Assembly: GCA_030849465.1 (NCBI GenBank)
Contig: JARVLF010000020.1
Location: forward strand, 124,001 to 188,000
Origin: Moesziomyces globuligerus
Taxonomy: Eukaryota > Basidiomycota > Ustilaginomycetes > Ustilaginales > Ustilaginaceae
Length of the DNA stretch: 64,000 nt
Direction of reading: 5' to 3'
Position 1 is the stretch's first letter. Each line of letters opens with the position of its first letter. The notes beneath the pieces were generated by a model. That model was not told where the DNA came from. It searched no databases and saw only the letters and a list, made by a program, of their open reading frames with translations. The position numbers and the translations under genes were made by a program. Shown here one piece after another: positions 51,720 to 61,800 of the stretch.

Positions 51720-54700
51720 ATGGTCGAAATCAGCATCCAGAAGCGTCCGCTTGGCGGCGTGGAGCTCGAATCGGCCCAGCGCAAGTACTTCCGCAAAACC
51801 GCCAGAGGCAAGGTTCTCAAGATCCTCCGCGAGCGCTACCTTCGCGACGACATCGCCTGCGGCAGCCGCGCTTGCGAACGCTGCCATCATCTTCATGCCG
51901 ACCTTCAGAAGCAGGCGCAGGATGCTGGTGCGCAGAAGAAGATCTTCCTCGACCCTACCGGCCTCAAGAACAAAAAGCTCGACCGCAACCACTACCTCGT
52001 CCTCGACACCAACGCTTTCCTCCACCAGATGGATCTCATCGAGAACCCCAGCTTCACCGACGTCATCGTCCTCCAGACCGTCGCAGACGAGGTCCGACAC
52101 AGGAGCCTTCCGCTCTTCAACCGCCTCAAAAACCTCATCGCCGATCCGGATCGCAGGTTCTGGGTCTTCTACAACGACTTTGGCAGGGAGACCGCCGTCC
52201 TTGAGGACCAAGACGAGTCTCCCAACGACCGCAACGACAGAGCCATCCGTACCGCTGCCAAGTGGTATCGAACCCACCTCATGGCTTCCACCGGCCCAGG
52301 CTCCTCGACCAAGGCCAACCTCGACGTGCTCCTCATCAGCGACGACCAGGACAACGTGCAGAGGGCGCTCAAGGACGGCATCCGCGCCATGTCCGTACGC
52401 GACTATATCGAAGGCCTCGAGAACGCCGATCAGCTCCTCGACCTCCTCTCGTCCCGCTCCATGGTCTCGGGCACCGGAGGCAGCGAGAAGCGCGCCGTGC
52501 TCTACCCGGAGCATCTCGCGCAGAACCAGGTCTTGGCTGGCGTCAAGTCGGGCCAGCTCTTGCAGGGCTTCTTCAACGCCAACCCGTACAACTACCTCGA
52601 GGCTACCGTCCGCTCCGGCCAGCTCGTCCGCCCCATCTTGCTCGTCGGACGCGAGGCCATGAACCGCGCCGTCGACGGCGACATTGTGGCCGTGCAGATG
52701 CTCCCCAAGGACCAGTGGAAGGCTGCCACCGAGGAGGTCATCGACGCCGATGCAGCACTCAAGAACGACGACGCCGAGGGCAGCGACGGCGAGGGCGGCG
52801 CCGACGACGACGTCGAAGCCAGACTGGCCAGGAAGGAGGCCGCCGATGCCGAAGCCAACGCGCGCTCTTCGCGTGGCGAGCCCCAGCCGACCGGCAAAGT
52901 CGTCGGCATCGTGCGCCGCAACTGGAGATCCTACGTCGCTCACGTCGATGCCAGCTCGGTCAACTCTGAGGCTCTGTCCAGCCTCGGCGCACAGACGCTC
53001 TTTGCTACGCCCGTCGACCGCAAACTCCCGCGGATCCGCATCCGCACGCGCCAAGCAAAGGACCTCATCGGCCAGAAGATCCTCGTGGCCCTCGACGCGT
53101 GGCGCCCGACCTCGCGATACCCGGATGGCCACTTTGTGCGTGCGCTCGGCCAGGCCGAATCCAAGGAGGCGGAGCAGGAGTCGCTGCTGCTCGAGCACGA
53201 CGTGCCCTACCGACCGTTCAGCAAGGCCATCCTGGACTGCCTGCCCGTCGAGGGCGATAGCTGGGTGGTGCCTCCCAAGGACATGAGCCACCGCGCGTGG
53301 CGCGACCGCGTGGATATGCGCGACGAGATCATCTGCTCCATCGACCCGCCGGGATGCCAGGACATTGACGATGCGCTGCACGCCAAGCAGCTGCCCAACG
53401 GCAACATTGAAGCGGGCGTCCACATCGCCGACGTCTCGTACTTTGTGCGTCCGGACAATCCCATGGACGCCGAGGCGGCGAGCAGGGGTACGACGGTGTA
53501 TCTGGTGGACAAGAGGATCGACATGCTGCCGCATCTGCTCGGCACCAACCTGTGTTCGCTGCGACCGTACGTGGAGCGACTGGCGTTCAGTGCGGTGTGG
53601 GAGATGACGCCCGAGGCCGACATTGTGAATGTGCGCTTCCACAAGTCGGTCATCGCGTCCAAGGCGGCGTTCACGTACGAGGAGGCGCAGCTGCGCAAGG
53701 ACGATGCGGCCAAGGACGACGCCATCACGCGCTCGATCCGGCTGCTCAACTCGCTCGCCAAGAAGCTCAAGCAGAAGCGCATGGATGCGGGCGCGCTCAA
53801 CCTCGCCTCGCCCGAGGTGCGCATCCACCTCGACTCGTCCGAGTCGGCGGGCCCGATCGACGTCGAGCAGAAGGAGATGCGCGAGACGAACTCGCTCGTC
53901 GAGGAGTTCATGCTGCTTGCCAACGTCTCGGTCGCCGAGCGCATCTACGAGGTGTTTCCCATGACGGCCGTCCTGAGACGACACATGCCTCCGCCTCGCA
54001 CCAACTTTGAGACGCTGCAGGACATCCTACTCAAGCGACGCGGGATGGAGTTGGACGTGTCGAGTTCGGGTGCGTTGGCCGCATCGCTGGATCGGTGTGT
54101 GGATGAGCGGGATGCGACGTTCAATACCTTGGTGAGGATCATGGCGACGCGGTGCATGCTGTCTGCAGAGTACTTTTGCTCGGGCAGTGTGGCGCGCGAT
54201 ACGTTTGGCCATTATGGATTGGCGGCGGGTATGTATACGCATTTCACCTCGCCCATTCGTAGGTATGCGGATGTGTTGGCGCATAGGCAGCTGGCGGCTG
54301 CGATCAACTACGAACCTCTCCATCCGTCGCTCCACAGCAAGGACTATGTCGACGATATCCTCAAGGTCGTCAACAAACGTCACCGTAGCGCTCAACAGGC
54401 CGGTCGAGCTTCCGTCGAGTTCTATGTCGGCTTGAGCATCGCAGAGCGCAACGCGACCGCCGACAAATCAACCATGACGGAGAAAGAGGGTGGGACGATG
54501 CTGAGGGCATCGGCATATGTCATTCGCGTCTTCCGCAACGGCCTTGCCGTCTTTGTCAACCAGTTCGGCCTAGAGGGCCTCATCACCTTCAAGTCCGAGG
54601 TCGACTTTGACCAGCAGAGCTACCAGGTGACCATCCCGTCTGCCGTTTCCGGGCTCGATCGTCAGCTTACGCTCGGCATCTTTGATCAGTGCACCGTCAG

Positions 54701-54761
54701 CATCGGCGTCACCAAGGACGCTGCCACCAAGCGCGGAAAGGTCTCGATGCACCTCGTCTAA
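51720..54761 (+). CDS. DIS3: Exosome catalytic subunit Dis3/Rrp44
   Basis: 1013 residues, no intron. N-terminal CR3 cysteine motif (CGSRACERCHH, about 47-58). PIN endonuclease domain (about 90-215) with LVLDTNAFLHQMD and VADEVRHRSLPLFNRLK, and further acidic residues in DDQDN. Two cold-shock domains follow, then the RNB exoribonuclease domain with SIDPPGCQDIDDALHAKQLP (catalytic Asp cluster about 542-551), VHIADVSYFVRPDNPMD and HFTSPIRRYADVLAHRQL, and a C-terminal S1 domain. An acidic low-complexity insertion sits at about 345-365. Dis3 degrades and processes RNA 3'-5' in the nuclear and cytoplasmic exosome and also has PIN endonuclease activity. Length is as expected. Convergent with the next gene, 85 bp between stops. 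Confidence 0.96.
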   Translation: MVEISIQKRPLGGVELESAQRKYFRKTARGKVLKILRERYLRDDIACGSRACERCHHLHADLQKQAQDAGAQKKIFLDPTGLKNKKLDRNHYLVLDTNAFLHQMDLIENPSFTDVIVLQTVADEVRHRSLPLFNRLKNLIADPDRRFWVFYNDFGRETAVLEDQDESPNDRNDRAIRTAAKWYRTHLMASTGPGSSTKANLDVLLISDDQDNVQRALKDGIRAMSVRDYIEGLENADQLLDLLSSRSMVSGTGGSEKRAVLYPEHLAQNQVLAGVKSGQLLQGFFNANPYNYLEATVRSGQLVRPILLVGREAMNRAVDGDIVAVQMLPKDQWKAATEEVIDADAALKNDDAEGSDGEGGADDDVEARLARKEAADAEANARSSRGEPQPTGKVVGIVRRNWRSYVAHVDASSVNSEALSSLGAQTLFATPVDRKLPRIRIRTRQAKDLIGQKILVALDAWRPTSRYPDGHFVRALGQAESKEAEQESLLLEHDVPYRPFSKAILDCLPVEGDSWVVPPKDMSHRAWRDRVDMRDEIICSIDPPGCQDIDDALHAKQLPNGNIEAGVHIADVSYFVRPDNPMDAEAASRGTTVYLVDKRIDMLPHLLGTNLCSLRPYVERLAFSAVWEMTPEADIVNVRFHKSVIASKAAFTYEEAQLRKDDAAKDDAITRSIRLLNSLAKKLKQKRMDAGALNLASPEVRIHLDSSESAGPIDVEQKEMRETNSLVEEFMLLANVSVAERIYEVFPMTAVLRRHMPPPRTNFETLQDILLKRRGMELDVSSSGALAASLDRCVDERDATFNTLVRIMATRCMLSAEYFCSGSVARDTFGHYGLAAGMYTHFTSPIRRYADVLAHRQLAAAINYEPLHPSLHSKDYVDDILKVVNKRHRSAQQAGRASVEFYVGLSIAERNATADKSTMTEKEGGTMLRASAYVIRVFRNGLAVFVNQFGLEGLITFKSEVDFDQQSYQVTIPSAVSGLDRQLTLGIFDQCTVSIGVTKDAATKRGKVSMHLV

Positions 54762-54846
54762 TTCTCACAAAGAGTCGAATCTTGTACACGGATGCGACAA
54801 GTATACACATGGATGCGAGAGCAGTGGGATGCGGCGTGCAAGCGGG

Positions 54847-56886
54847 TCAGAACCACGGCCGCGAGAGTTGGGCCGCTTTCGCAACACTCGATGCGTGCGC
54901 GTCTGTGGCATCCGACGGATCCGACGGATCGGTCGGATCGGTCGGATCGGTGGCGACGGTGGCGACGGTGGTGGCGTTGGTGGGGTGGGGGTGGGAGCGT
55001 TTGGAGAGGACGACGATGTTGACTGCGAGGGCGGTGAGGATGAGCGTGACGGCGATGATGGCGGCGAGTCGGCGCGTGCGCGTGCTTGCGAGCGGACGGT
55101 TTTCCACCGAGCTCGGGCGCATGATGAGCTGGTTAGCCTGCTTGTCGGTGTGGGGCGCACGCACCTGTTTCGTCTGCCACGTATCCACCGTCATCCCTCC
55201 GAGCCAATCCTCCTGCTTCGAGCCCTCGTCCGCACCGTTGCGATGGCAGTGATGGTTGTGATGGTTGTGAGCGTGAGATGTCCAAGGCCATCGCCAGCGC
55301 CTCTTGATCTGGGACTTGAACTGGGCTTTGGATGGCCAGTCCTGAAGACCCTGAAGGTTCTGAAGGTTCTGAAGGTTCTGAAGGTTCTGAAGGTTTTCAA
55401 GTGGATGCGGCTGTTGCGGAGGGGGGTTGGGGATATCCTCCCACTCATCTTGCGATGGCTTGGACCAGGTGTGCTTGAACGCGCCCGACGGGGTGGGGGA
55501 GACGAGGGGGCCTTTCTGCAGTGCGGGGAACCAGCTGGATCGGCACACGATGCCGCCCCAACCATCGCGCCTCTGGCGCTCGTCACCCTTCTCCCTCCCT
55601 ATCGACGCCACTGAAGGGGTTGGGGACTTTATCCGATGCTGCGTCCTAGGTAAAACCCGCCAGACGCCGCGCAACTTACCCACCCTTCCCTCATCACTGC
55701 GGCGCAGAGCGGCCATGTTGGGTCGACGAACCACGCTCACCGTCCCCTCATCGTCGCGCGGCGTGGTGGTGGACTCGGGTTCGAAACCGGAGAAGAGCTC
55801 GCCGTTGGGACTGTCGGGTGCCTCGCCGAGCTGACGTAGCTTCGGCAATCTATCCCGCGCTCCGGTGTGGGTGTCGATGGGTCGGCCGAAGAGGTGGGCA
55901 AAGTCGTTTGCCGCGGTACGGTTCTCGGCGACAGCACGCAGCCGTGCACGGTGCTGAGCTTCCAACCGCACCCACCAAGGAAGCTGCAGGTTCTTGCGTA
56001 TAGCCGTCCTCACCTCCCACGTCTCGCTACGTGGCGTATCCACCTCGCTCGTCGGACTGGTGTGCGAAAAATCCACCGAGCCCCGAGTCGAGAAGGCTTG
56101 CGTCTGACGCTTGGCCCCCAACGCCTTCAACGTCGCACTCAACGGCGCCACCTCGCCCACTTCCTCTACCTCCTCCGCCCGCACAGACCAGTCCTGAGCT
56201 GGCAGCGTGGTGAGGGTTGGGGTGTGGAGGGTTGAGGCACGACGAGGCGTGAGTGGGCTCGAGGGTGAGATGAGGATGCTTGTCTCGGCGTCTCGTGCAG
56301 CACTGAGCGTACCTCTCCAGCCCAAGCGCTTGCGCATCCTAGCATCGGCCAACCCCAAACGCGGCGATGCGAGGCTGGGCGAGAGACATGTGCTGGAAAG
56401 ACTTCGCATCAGCGTGCGTGGGATCGGCGACGTAGGCGACGTGCTCACCATCCCCGTACCCTCCGAGGGCGAGGGGTGGGAGATGCGATGATCGGCTCGC
56501 ACGGGCGAGAGCGACATGGCTGCCAACAAACGTGCCACCGATCCTCGCGTCTCTGCGGTGCTTGTGGCTGAGCTGACCGACGTCGTTGACATCCTCCCCG
56601 TCCGACCCGATCGACCCGAGCGGACCGACAGCGGTGAAGCGAGGCCGAGTGCGAACTGCGACGCCCGCGGCGTCGGCGCATCGTCATCTTCAAAGCACGA
56701 GCGCTCCACTCGCCCCACCGCATCGTCCCGACCAGCTTGGGCATCGGCAGCCAGCAGATGCACCTCATCGGCGGGACGAGGGGGCGGGATGGTCGGGGCC
56801 GTGGGGTCGCGCTTCTTGCCACGCCGCCGCGGCGCAGGTTGCAGCTTGAAGCTGCGCGCATCCGTGTTCGACTGCAACATGGCCAT
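54847..56886 (-). CDS. Orphan single-pass membrane protein with PRE-containing promoter
   Basis: 679 residues from MAMLQSNTDARSF; the frame is open 35 codons further upstream but lies closer to a minus-strand TATA element. No recognised domain. Mostly Ser/Thr/Pro-rich and disordered with SP/TP sites. One hydrophobic segment at about 606-627 (RLAAIIAVTLILTALAVNIV), preceded by Arg residues, gives a large N-terminal cytosolic part and a short lumenal or outer tail of about 50 residues containing TDPTDPTDPSDPSD and one N-glycosylation sequon (TNATT). A minisatellite encodes NLQNLQNLQNLQNLQGLQ ahead of it. The promoter carries six ACAAAGG motifs, two of them exact ACAAAGGGA. Function unknown; a mating or cell-fusion role is a guess from the promoter only. 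Confidence 0.65.
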   Translation of the reverse strand: MAMLQSNTDARSFKLQPAPRRRGKKRDPTAPTIPPPRPADEVHLLAADAQAGRDDAVGRVERSCFEDDDAPTPRASQFALGLASPLSVRSGRSGRTGRMSTTSVSSATSTAETRGSVARLLAAMSLSPVRADHRISHPSPSEGTGMVSTSPTSPIPRTLMRSLSSTCLSPSLASPRLGLADARMRKRLGWRGTLSAARDAETSILISPSSPLTPRRASTLHTPTLTTLPAQDWSVRAEEVEEVGEVAPLSATLKALGAKRQTQAFSTRGSVDFSHTSPTSEVDTPRSETWEVRTAIRKNLQLPWWVRLEAQHRARLRAVAENRTAANDFAHLFGRPIDTHTGARDRLPKLRQLGEAPDSPNGELFSGFEPESTTTPRDDEGTVSVVRRPNMAALRRSDEGRVGKLRGVWRVLPRTQHRIKSPTPSVASIGREKGDERQRRDGWGGIVCRSSWFPALQKGPLVSPTPSGAFKHTWSKPSQDEWEDIPNPPPQQPHPLENLQNLQNLQNLQNLQGLQDWPSKAQFKSQIKRRWRWPWTSHAHNHHNHHCHRNGADEGSKQEDWLGGMTVDTWQTKQVRAPHTDKQANQLIMRPSSVENRPLASTRTRRLAAIIAVTLILTALAVNIVVLSKRSHPHPTNATTVATVATDPTDPTDPSDPSDATDAHASSVAKAAQLSRPWF
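55342..55395. repeat. 9-bp coding minisatellite, 5 exact copies plus one degenerate
   Basis: CTGAAGGTT repeats inside the orphan membrane protein gene, encoding LQN triplets on the minus strand. Divisible by three, so copy-number change keeps the frame. Confidence 0.9.
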
Positions 56887-57012
56887 AGCAAAGATCGAGA
56901 GTGCACAGCGAAAAGGAAAGGATGGGATGGCCGAGGGGAGTGATAGGGGACTGGAAAGGCTAGGAGTTGGGGGGGGGAAGCAAGAGCGCAACTTTTGGGG
57001 GAGAACGAGTGG

Positions 57013-57018
57013 TTTATA
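57013..57018 (-). promoter_or_regulatory. TATA box of the orphan membrane protein gene
   Basis: On the minus strand GATATAAACC, 127 bp upstream of ATG 56886 and 91 bp downstream of the nearest PRE-like motif. Confidence 0.55.
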
Positions 57019-57108
57019 TCGCTACGACTGGCGCTGCAGCGTCGATTCATCGCCCTCGCTTGTCCCAGGCGAGGCAATGTGGCATATCCAAGGCTGGAGC
57101 ATCGCGAG

Positions 57109-57337
57109 ACAAAGGGCATCCTAACCATCCAGCCGTCAACAAAGGTTTGAGGGGCGAGGGGGACGTGAACAAAGGGCATCGTCAACTGCGCCCAGTCCAA
57201 TGCAGAAACCGAGTTGGACACGCGCTGTCCCTTTGTGCGCCCCTCTCGTGGCAAGGGTTTTCTCCCTGTCGACAAAGGGATTCCAGCCTTTGATCCTGCA
57301 CTTGCAAACCCATCTTGGTGAGCGGGAAACAAAGGCG
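57109..57337 (-). promoter_or_regulatory. Cluster of pheromone response elements (Prf1-type)
   Basis: Six ACAAAGG motifs in 229 bp: ACAAAGGGC (57109-57117), ACAAAGGTT (57139-57147), ACAAAGGGC (57169-57177), the exact ACAAAGGGA on the minus strand (57228-57236), the exact ACAAAGGGA on the plus strand (57272-57280) and ACAAAGGCG (57329-57337). In Ustilago maydis the HMG-box factor Prf1 binds ACAAAGGGA upstream of the a and b mating-type genes and other pheromone-induced genes. The cluster lies upstream of the leftward gene at 54847-56886 and behind the 3' end of the small gene at 57733, so it most likely drives the former. Confidence 0.65.
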
Positions 57338-57732
57338 TTTGTGCTTTTCGATCCAGGCCGACAAACGGGCCCTGCACACCCCGTGGCAGCAAGAAAAGGT
57401 CTACACCGAGAACAGCAAGGCGGCCAGCGTATGGCCGCCACACAACGCTCGCCTGGCCAAAGCTTGATCCGCGCACGCTCTCACCCAGGCCAATGCAAGC
57501 TCGGACAACGATGGACGTTGGATCCACAGCCACAGCCACCCCTTTCGACCACGCCACGAGACGCAGCTCATCCAAAACCTCAGCATCACGTCGGCAACAT
57601 CGAGATGGAAATTGGCAGTACGGAGTTCGGGTCAACATTGGCGCGACGCTACGATGCAATGCGCTAGTGAGACAGAGTCCTGGGGTGCCAGCATGACGTG
57701 GGGCGTGGAGTTCCAAGCTGAGAGGGGCGCGT

Positions 57733-58222
57733 CTACTTGTTGAGCTCTGCGGAGCGCTTGGCTAGCTCGTCACGGCCTGCACGATGCGGTGAACGCGAAA
57801 TCGGCACAAGGTGGGTCAGGATGAGGAGGATCTCATAGGGCATGGTTGCTGTGGAGGGGGGAGTACGTACTGAGGGGATCTTCGAGCTGCTCGGTGTTGA
57901 CGACGGCGGGGCCGGGTTTGCCTGCGCCAAAGACGCCTTGCTTGAGGCCCGAGTTGAGTGCCGGATCGTTGCTAGGGTCGTTGGCTGGCATGCGAAAGCA
58001 CAAGTCGAGAGGTCAGTCGAACTTTGCCCACCTCCGCTGGCGAGGGAACAGGCTGCAGGCGGAGTGGATCACTTACTCGTAGCCGGGTGAGGCCTGGCAT
58101 GTGGATCAGGACGAGGTGGGGTGAGCAAGATGGGTGGTCGATCTGCGCGAGATAAGGACAAAGCGGACTCACTGGATGGAGAACGACTGCTCGTCGGCCT
58201 TGTTCTGGTTGGTGTCGGACAT
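57733..58222 (-). CDS. Conserved 74-residue fungal protein of unknown function (4 exons, one 17 nt)
   Basis: Exons 58173-58222, 58077-58093, 57871-57984 and 57733-57776 code for 74 residues. Donors GTGAGT, GTAAGT and GTACGT; acceptors CCAG, CCAG and GCAG. The protein starts MSDTNQNKADEQSF, has PSNDPALNSGLKQGVFGAGK, then PGPAVVN, and ends RDELAKRSAELNK. The ending pattern EEL-x-x-R-AAELNK preceded by a PGP segment recurs, as far as I remember, in short uncharacterised proteins of many fungi. It is hydrophilic, with no signal peptide and no membrane segment. Each exon joins in frame only with the chosen borders, including the 17-nt second exon (QPHPAT). Function unknown. Confidence 0.7.
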
Positions 58223-58883
58223 GGTTGCAAATAGATACACGTTGGATGCGGATTGGCTAGAGGTGGTGGTGGGATGGCGAGAGGGTGGATCCCGCTTTGG
58301 ATGGCGGGGCTTCAAGGGTCCAGCGCTGCTTCGATGGCTGAGTCGACCCCATGAGCTGCAGCCAGCCTGCGCCAAGAGACGTCATACGGCGCCTCTCCTC
58401 CACATCGAGCCCCAAAATAACGCTAGTCAGTGTCAGGTCGAGTCCATGAACATCTTTGACAGGTGCGGCTCGCCCCAAACAGGAAGGTGGAGGCGTGTTT
58501 TGGATTCGAGCTGCACGAGGCTGCAGGAGCGAGGCGCGTCAAAGGCGGGCAAAGAGGCCAAGCCCCTGAGTGCGGTGAGCGGCCATGACAGGGTCCGTGT
58601 TGCTCTCGAGTGGTTTTGGTTGGGTTGGGCTGCGAGCATGCTGCTCATGCGCACGAGGGCGATGGGTGCCTGATTCACAGCTCAGCGCTTGCATGCATGC
58701 CGGCGATCCACCCCAAGCAGACCTTTGCCAATCCACCACCGCCTCTTTCCCCTCGATCACTCCGGACCTCTTGCTCTTGACTCTGGTCTCGCGGGCGCTT
58801 GCACCATGCTTTGAGATCCATCGCAGCTGCTCCGACGGCAGCCAACAACTCGAGCGCAGTTGCTGCTACATCGCGCAGCAGCC
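58223..58883. promoter_or_regulatory. Divergent promoter region, small conserved gene / large membrane protein
   Basis: 661 bp between divergent start codons. No gene seen. Confidence 0.45.
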
Positions 58884-61800
58884 ATGGCGCCTCCCCAATC
58901 CAAGCGCTCGCCGGGCCGACCCTCGAGCGTGTCGCTGCGTGCGCCGCGCTCGGCCAGCGTCCAGCAGCTCGTCTCGAGATGGGAGTCGCAGCCCGACGCA
59001 GAGGGCAGCGCTACACCGCCAGCACCGCATCACGCTTTGCTCGCGAGTGCGCTGAATGCGACCAACGGCACGCTCGGCCCACTCGATTGGACGCCCAGGT
59101 ACGGCCTACCCACCCGCCCACCACGCTTCTCTTCTGCCGCAAGAGACCAGCCTCCGCGCAGAGGTGCGTTGTCGCCAAACGAGCAATCCACAGACGATCC
59201 GTTTGCGGATCAGCACGGCATCGCGTCGCATCGTCAGCCTCGGCCTCATCTCATGCCACTCCGCTCGGTCCATCCGCCTCCTACCATCCCCTCGCCCGTA
59301 TCCCCAGATTCGTCAGCATCGCCCTCGATATACCCGCCTCGACCGCCACACGCGCTGCACAGCTCTTGGCCAACTGCACCCTCGCCACCACCAAGCCCTC
59401 CTCCTTCAACGCTCGATCCTCCCATCCCCAAGCACAGCAGTTCGCCCTCAAGTGGAGCCGCAGCGAACCGCCCAAGCCTCTCGACTGCCAACGTCGTGCA
59501 GGGTGAGTCGATAGTCGACGCGACTCGCAGCACGCGCAGCACGCACAGCATACCCAATGCATCACACCGCCCGAGTCCCGTCGCACAACCTCCTCGCAGC
59601 ACGGTGGCGTCGCAGCAACCCGAGCCACATGCCCTGCACACCACTCGAGACCCGCACGCTCCAGAGGCTCCAGCGACACACGCTCCAGCGCTAGGCGCGC
59701 CATTGCACTCTCCGGCCATCTTTGACCTCGAGGCCAAGGTGCCGCTGGGTACGGGTGGGTTCCTGCCTTGCTCGTTTCGCACGCGCCTGCCCGAGGCCGC
59801 CTCGATCCCGGAGCGCTCCAGCTCGCACCTCTCCCGCGCGCCTGCCAACGACGAATGGTCCAACGAAGATACCAGCAGCATCCCCTTGCTGCCCGCGCAC
59901 ACGACCGAGGCGTCCGCATCCCAGCCGCACGCCCAGCCGCACAAGTGGACGCAACTCGTGGCAGACGAGCTGGCCAACAACGCCGTCTGCTCCGATGTCG
60001 AGGGCGCCATGCTGCCCATCTCGGCCGACGAGGTCTTCCGCCGAGATGCGCCGCCCATCCATCTGCCTGCGCTCGAAGAGTACCTTTCAAACCGCGTCGT
60101 CTTTGACGAGCCGCTCTTCAGCGCCTCGCAGCTCGTCTGCACGCCGCAGGAGATGCGGCTCTTTGGCCTCGACGAGCCCGAGGCAGACGCGACGGCGTCC
60201 TCGATCGCAGGCGCGCAGCCGGGGGTTGGGGCGCAGCCGGCTTCAACGAGTCGCACCAGTAGGCTCGGCTCCAGGTCGGCGCATCTCGAAGTGGCCGGTG
60301 GCCAGATCAGCTGTCCGGCGGTCATCTACTCGTCCAGCGCCGACTCGGATGCGACGCGCAGCAGCAAGAGCAGGCTGAGGCATCGGCGAAAGCAGAACAA
60401 GCACGCGCAAACCGCGCCGGCCGAGACGAGCGATGCGAAGCGCGGTGCAGACGAGGAGAAGGCGGGCGGCCTCGCTTCCGACCCGCTTCTCGATCGGGAT
60501 GCGCGGCGAGACGAGCGCGGCCGCGCAGCACGCCACGAGGTTGCCACGGACGATCCCTTTGACGACGCTCACGCCGAGCTGGGCCAAGAGAGCCAGGGGG
60601 ACGCCAAGCTGCTCGCGCACGATGCGGCCGAGGCGGAGCACGTGGCCAGCCGGATCTCTGCTCGCATCACCGCCTCGCGCTCAGCAGGAGCTCGCAACGA
60701 GCGCGCGTCGAGCCGCATCTCGGAGCGCACTCCGGCGGACGGCGTGTCGAGCAAGTTCTCGACGCTCTCCAAGCCGCTGACGCGCAAGCGCATGTTTCCG
60801 CCGCTGATGCTGCTCAAGCAGAACAGCCTGGACGAGCTCAAGTCGAACGCCATCGGCCCGCGCAAGCCTCCCGGCGGGCTGTGGGCGGTGGGCTGGCTCG
60901 GCATCGTCTTTGACATGGTCATCGGCGTCGAGGGCAGCACGTTTGCCGCCGGCATCCTCCGCCTCGAGACGCTGCGCGACCTCTTCCAGATCATGACGCT
61001 GCAGCTGCACTTCCAGCGCTACTTTGCCAGCAGCGACCCGACCACGACGCCGGGCCGGATGGCCAAGTGGGTGCTGCAGACGCTGCCGGCGGTGCTGGGC
61101 TTCGACCTCGTCTCGGTGTTTGGATATGCGCTCGTGTTCTTTGTCGTCTGGATCGCCCTCACCGCTTTGGCGCTCTGGAGGTTCTGGCATATGACGCGCG
61201 CGCACAATCCAAACAAGACCGTAGAGGGCTTCGACTCGCAGGGCTGGATCTACCGGAGCGCCTCGCGCGGCACGCGCTTGGCCAACACGTGCCTCGTCTT
61301 TGCGCTCGGCCTGCTCTACCTCCCGCTGAGCAAGCTCGCCGTCGACGCGCTCGTCTGGTCGAGCGACTTTTGGCCTGTGCCCAACCCGTACAAGGGCGGC
61401 GTGGATCGGCCCGACCCGGGACCCTTGCTGGGCGATCCCGACATCTGGCGCGCACCGTTGGACTTTTGCTACACGACGACGATGCGCAAGGATGCGTTCA
61501 ACTGGGCGTACGTCGTTCTGCCGCTCGCGGTGCTGACCATCGTCTTTTACACGCTCTGGTATCCGTACAAGCTCATGATGACCATCCGCGAGATGCTGCC
61601 GCGCGTGAGCACGTACAACGAGCTCGGCCGTCGCAGGAGCGACGACGAGATGCAGATCTACTACCAGCGCCTGCTCAACCGCGACAAGTCGCCGTTCAAC
61701 TTCCTCTACAACTCGTACCACCGCAGATGGGGCTACTACAAGCCGCTCTACATCCTCCTCTTCAAGCTGACCAACCTGCTCGTCGTCGGCGTGCTCGCCA

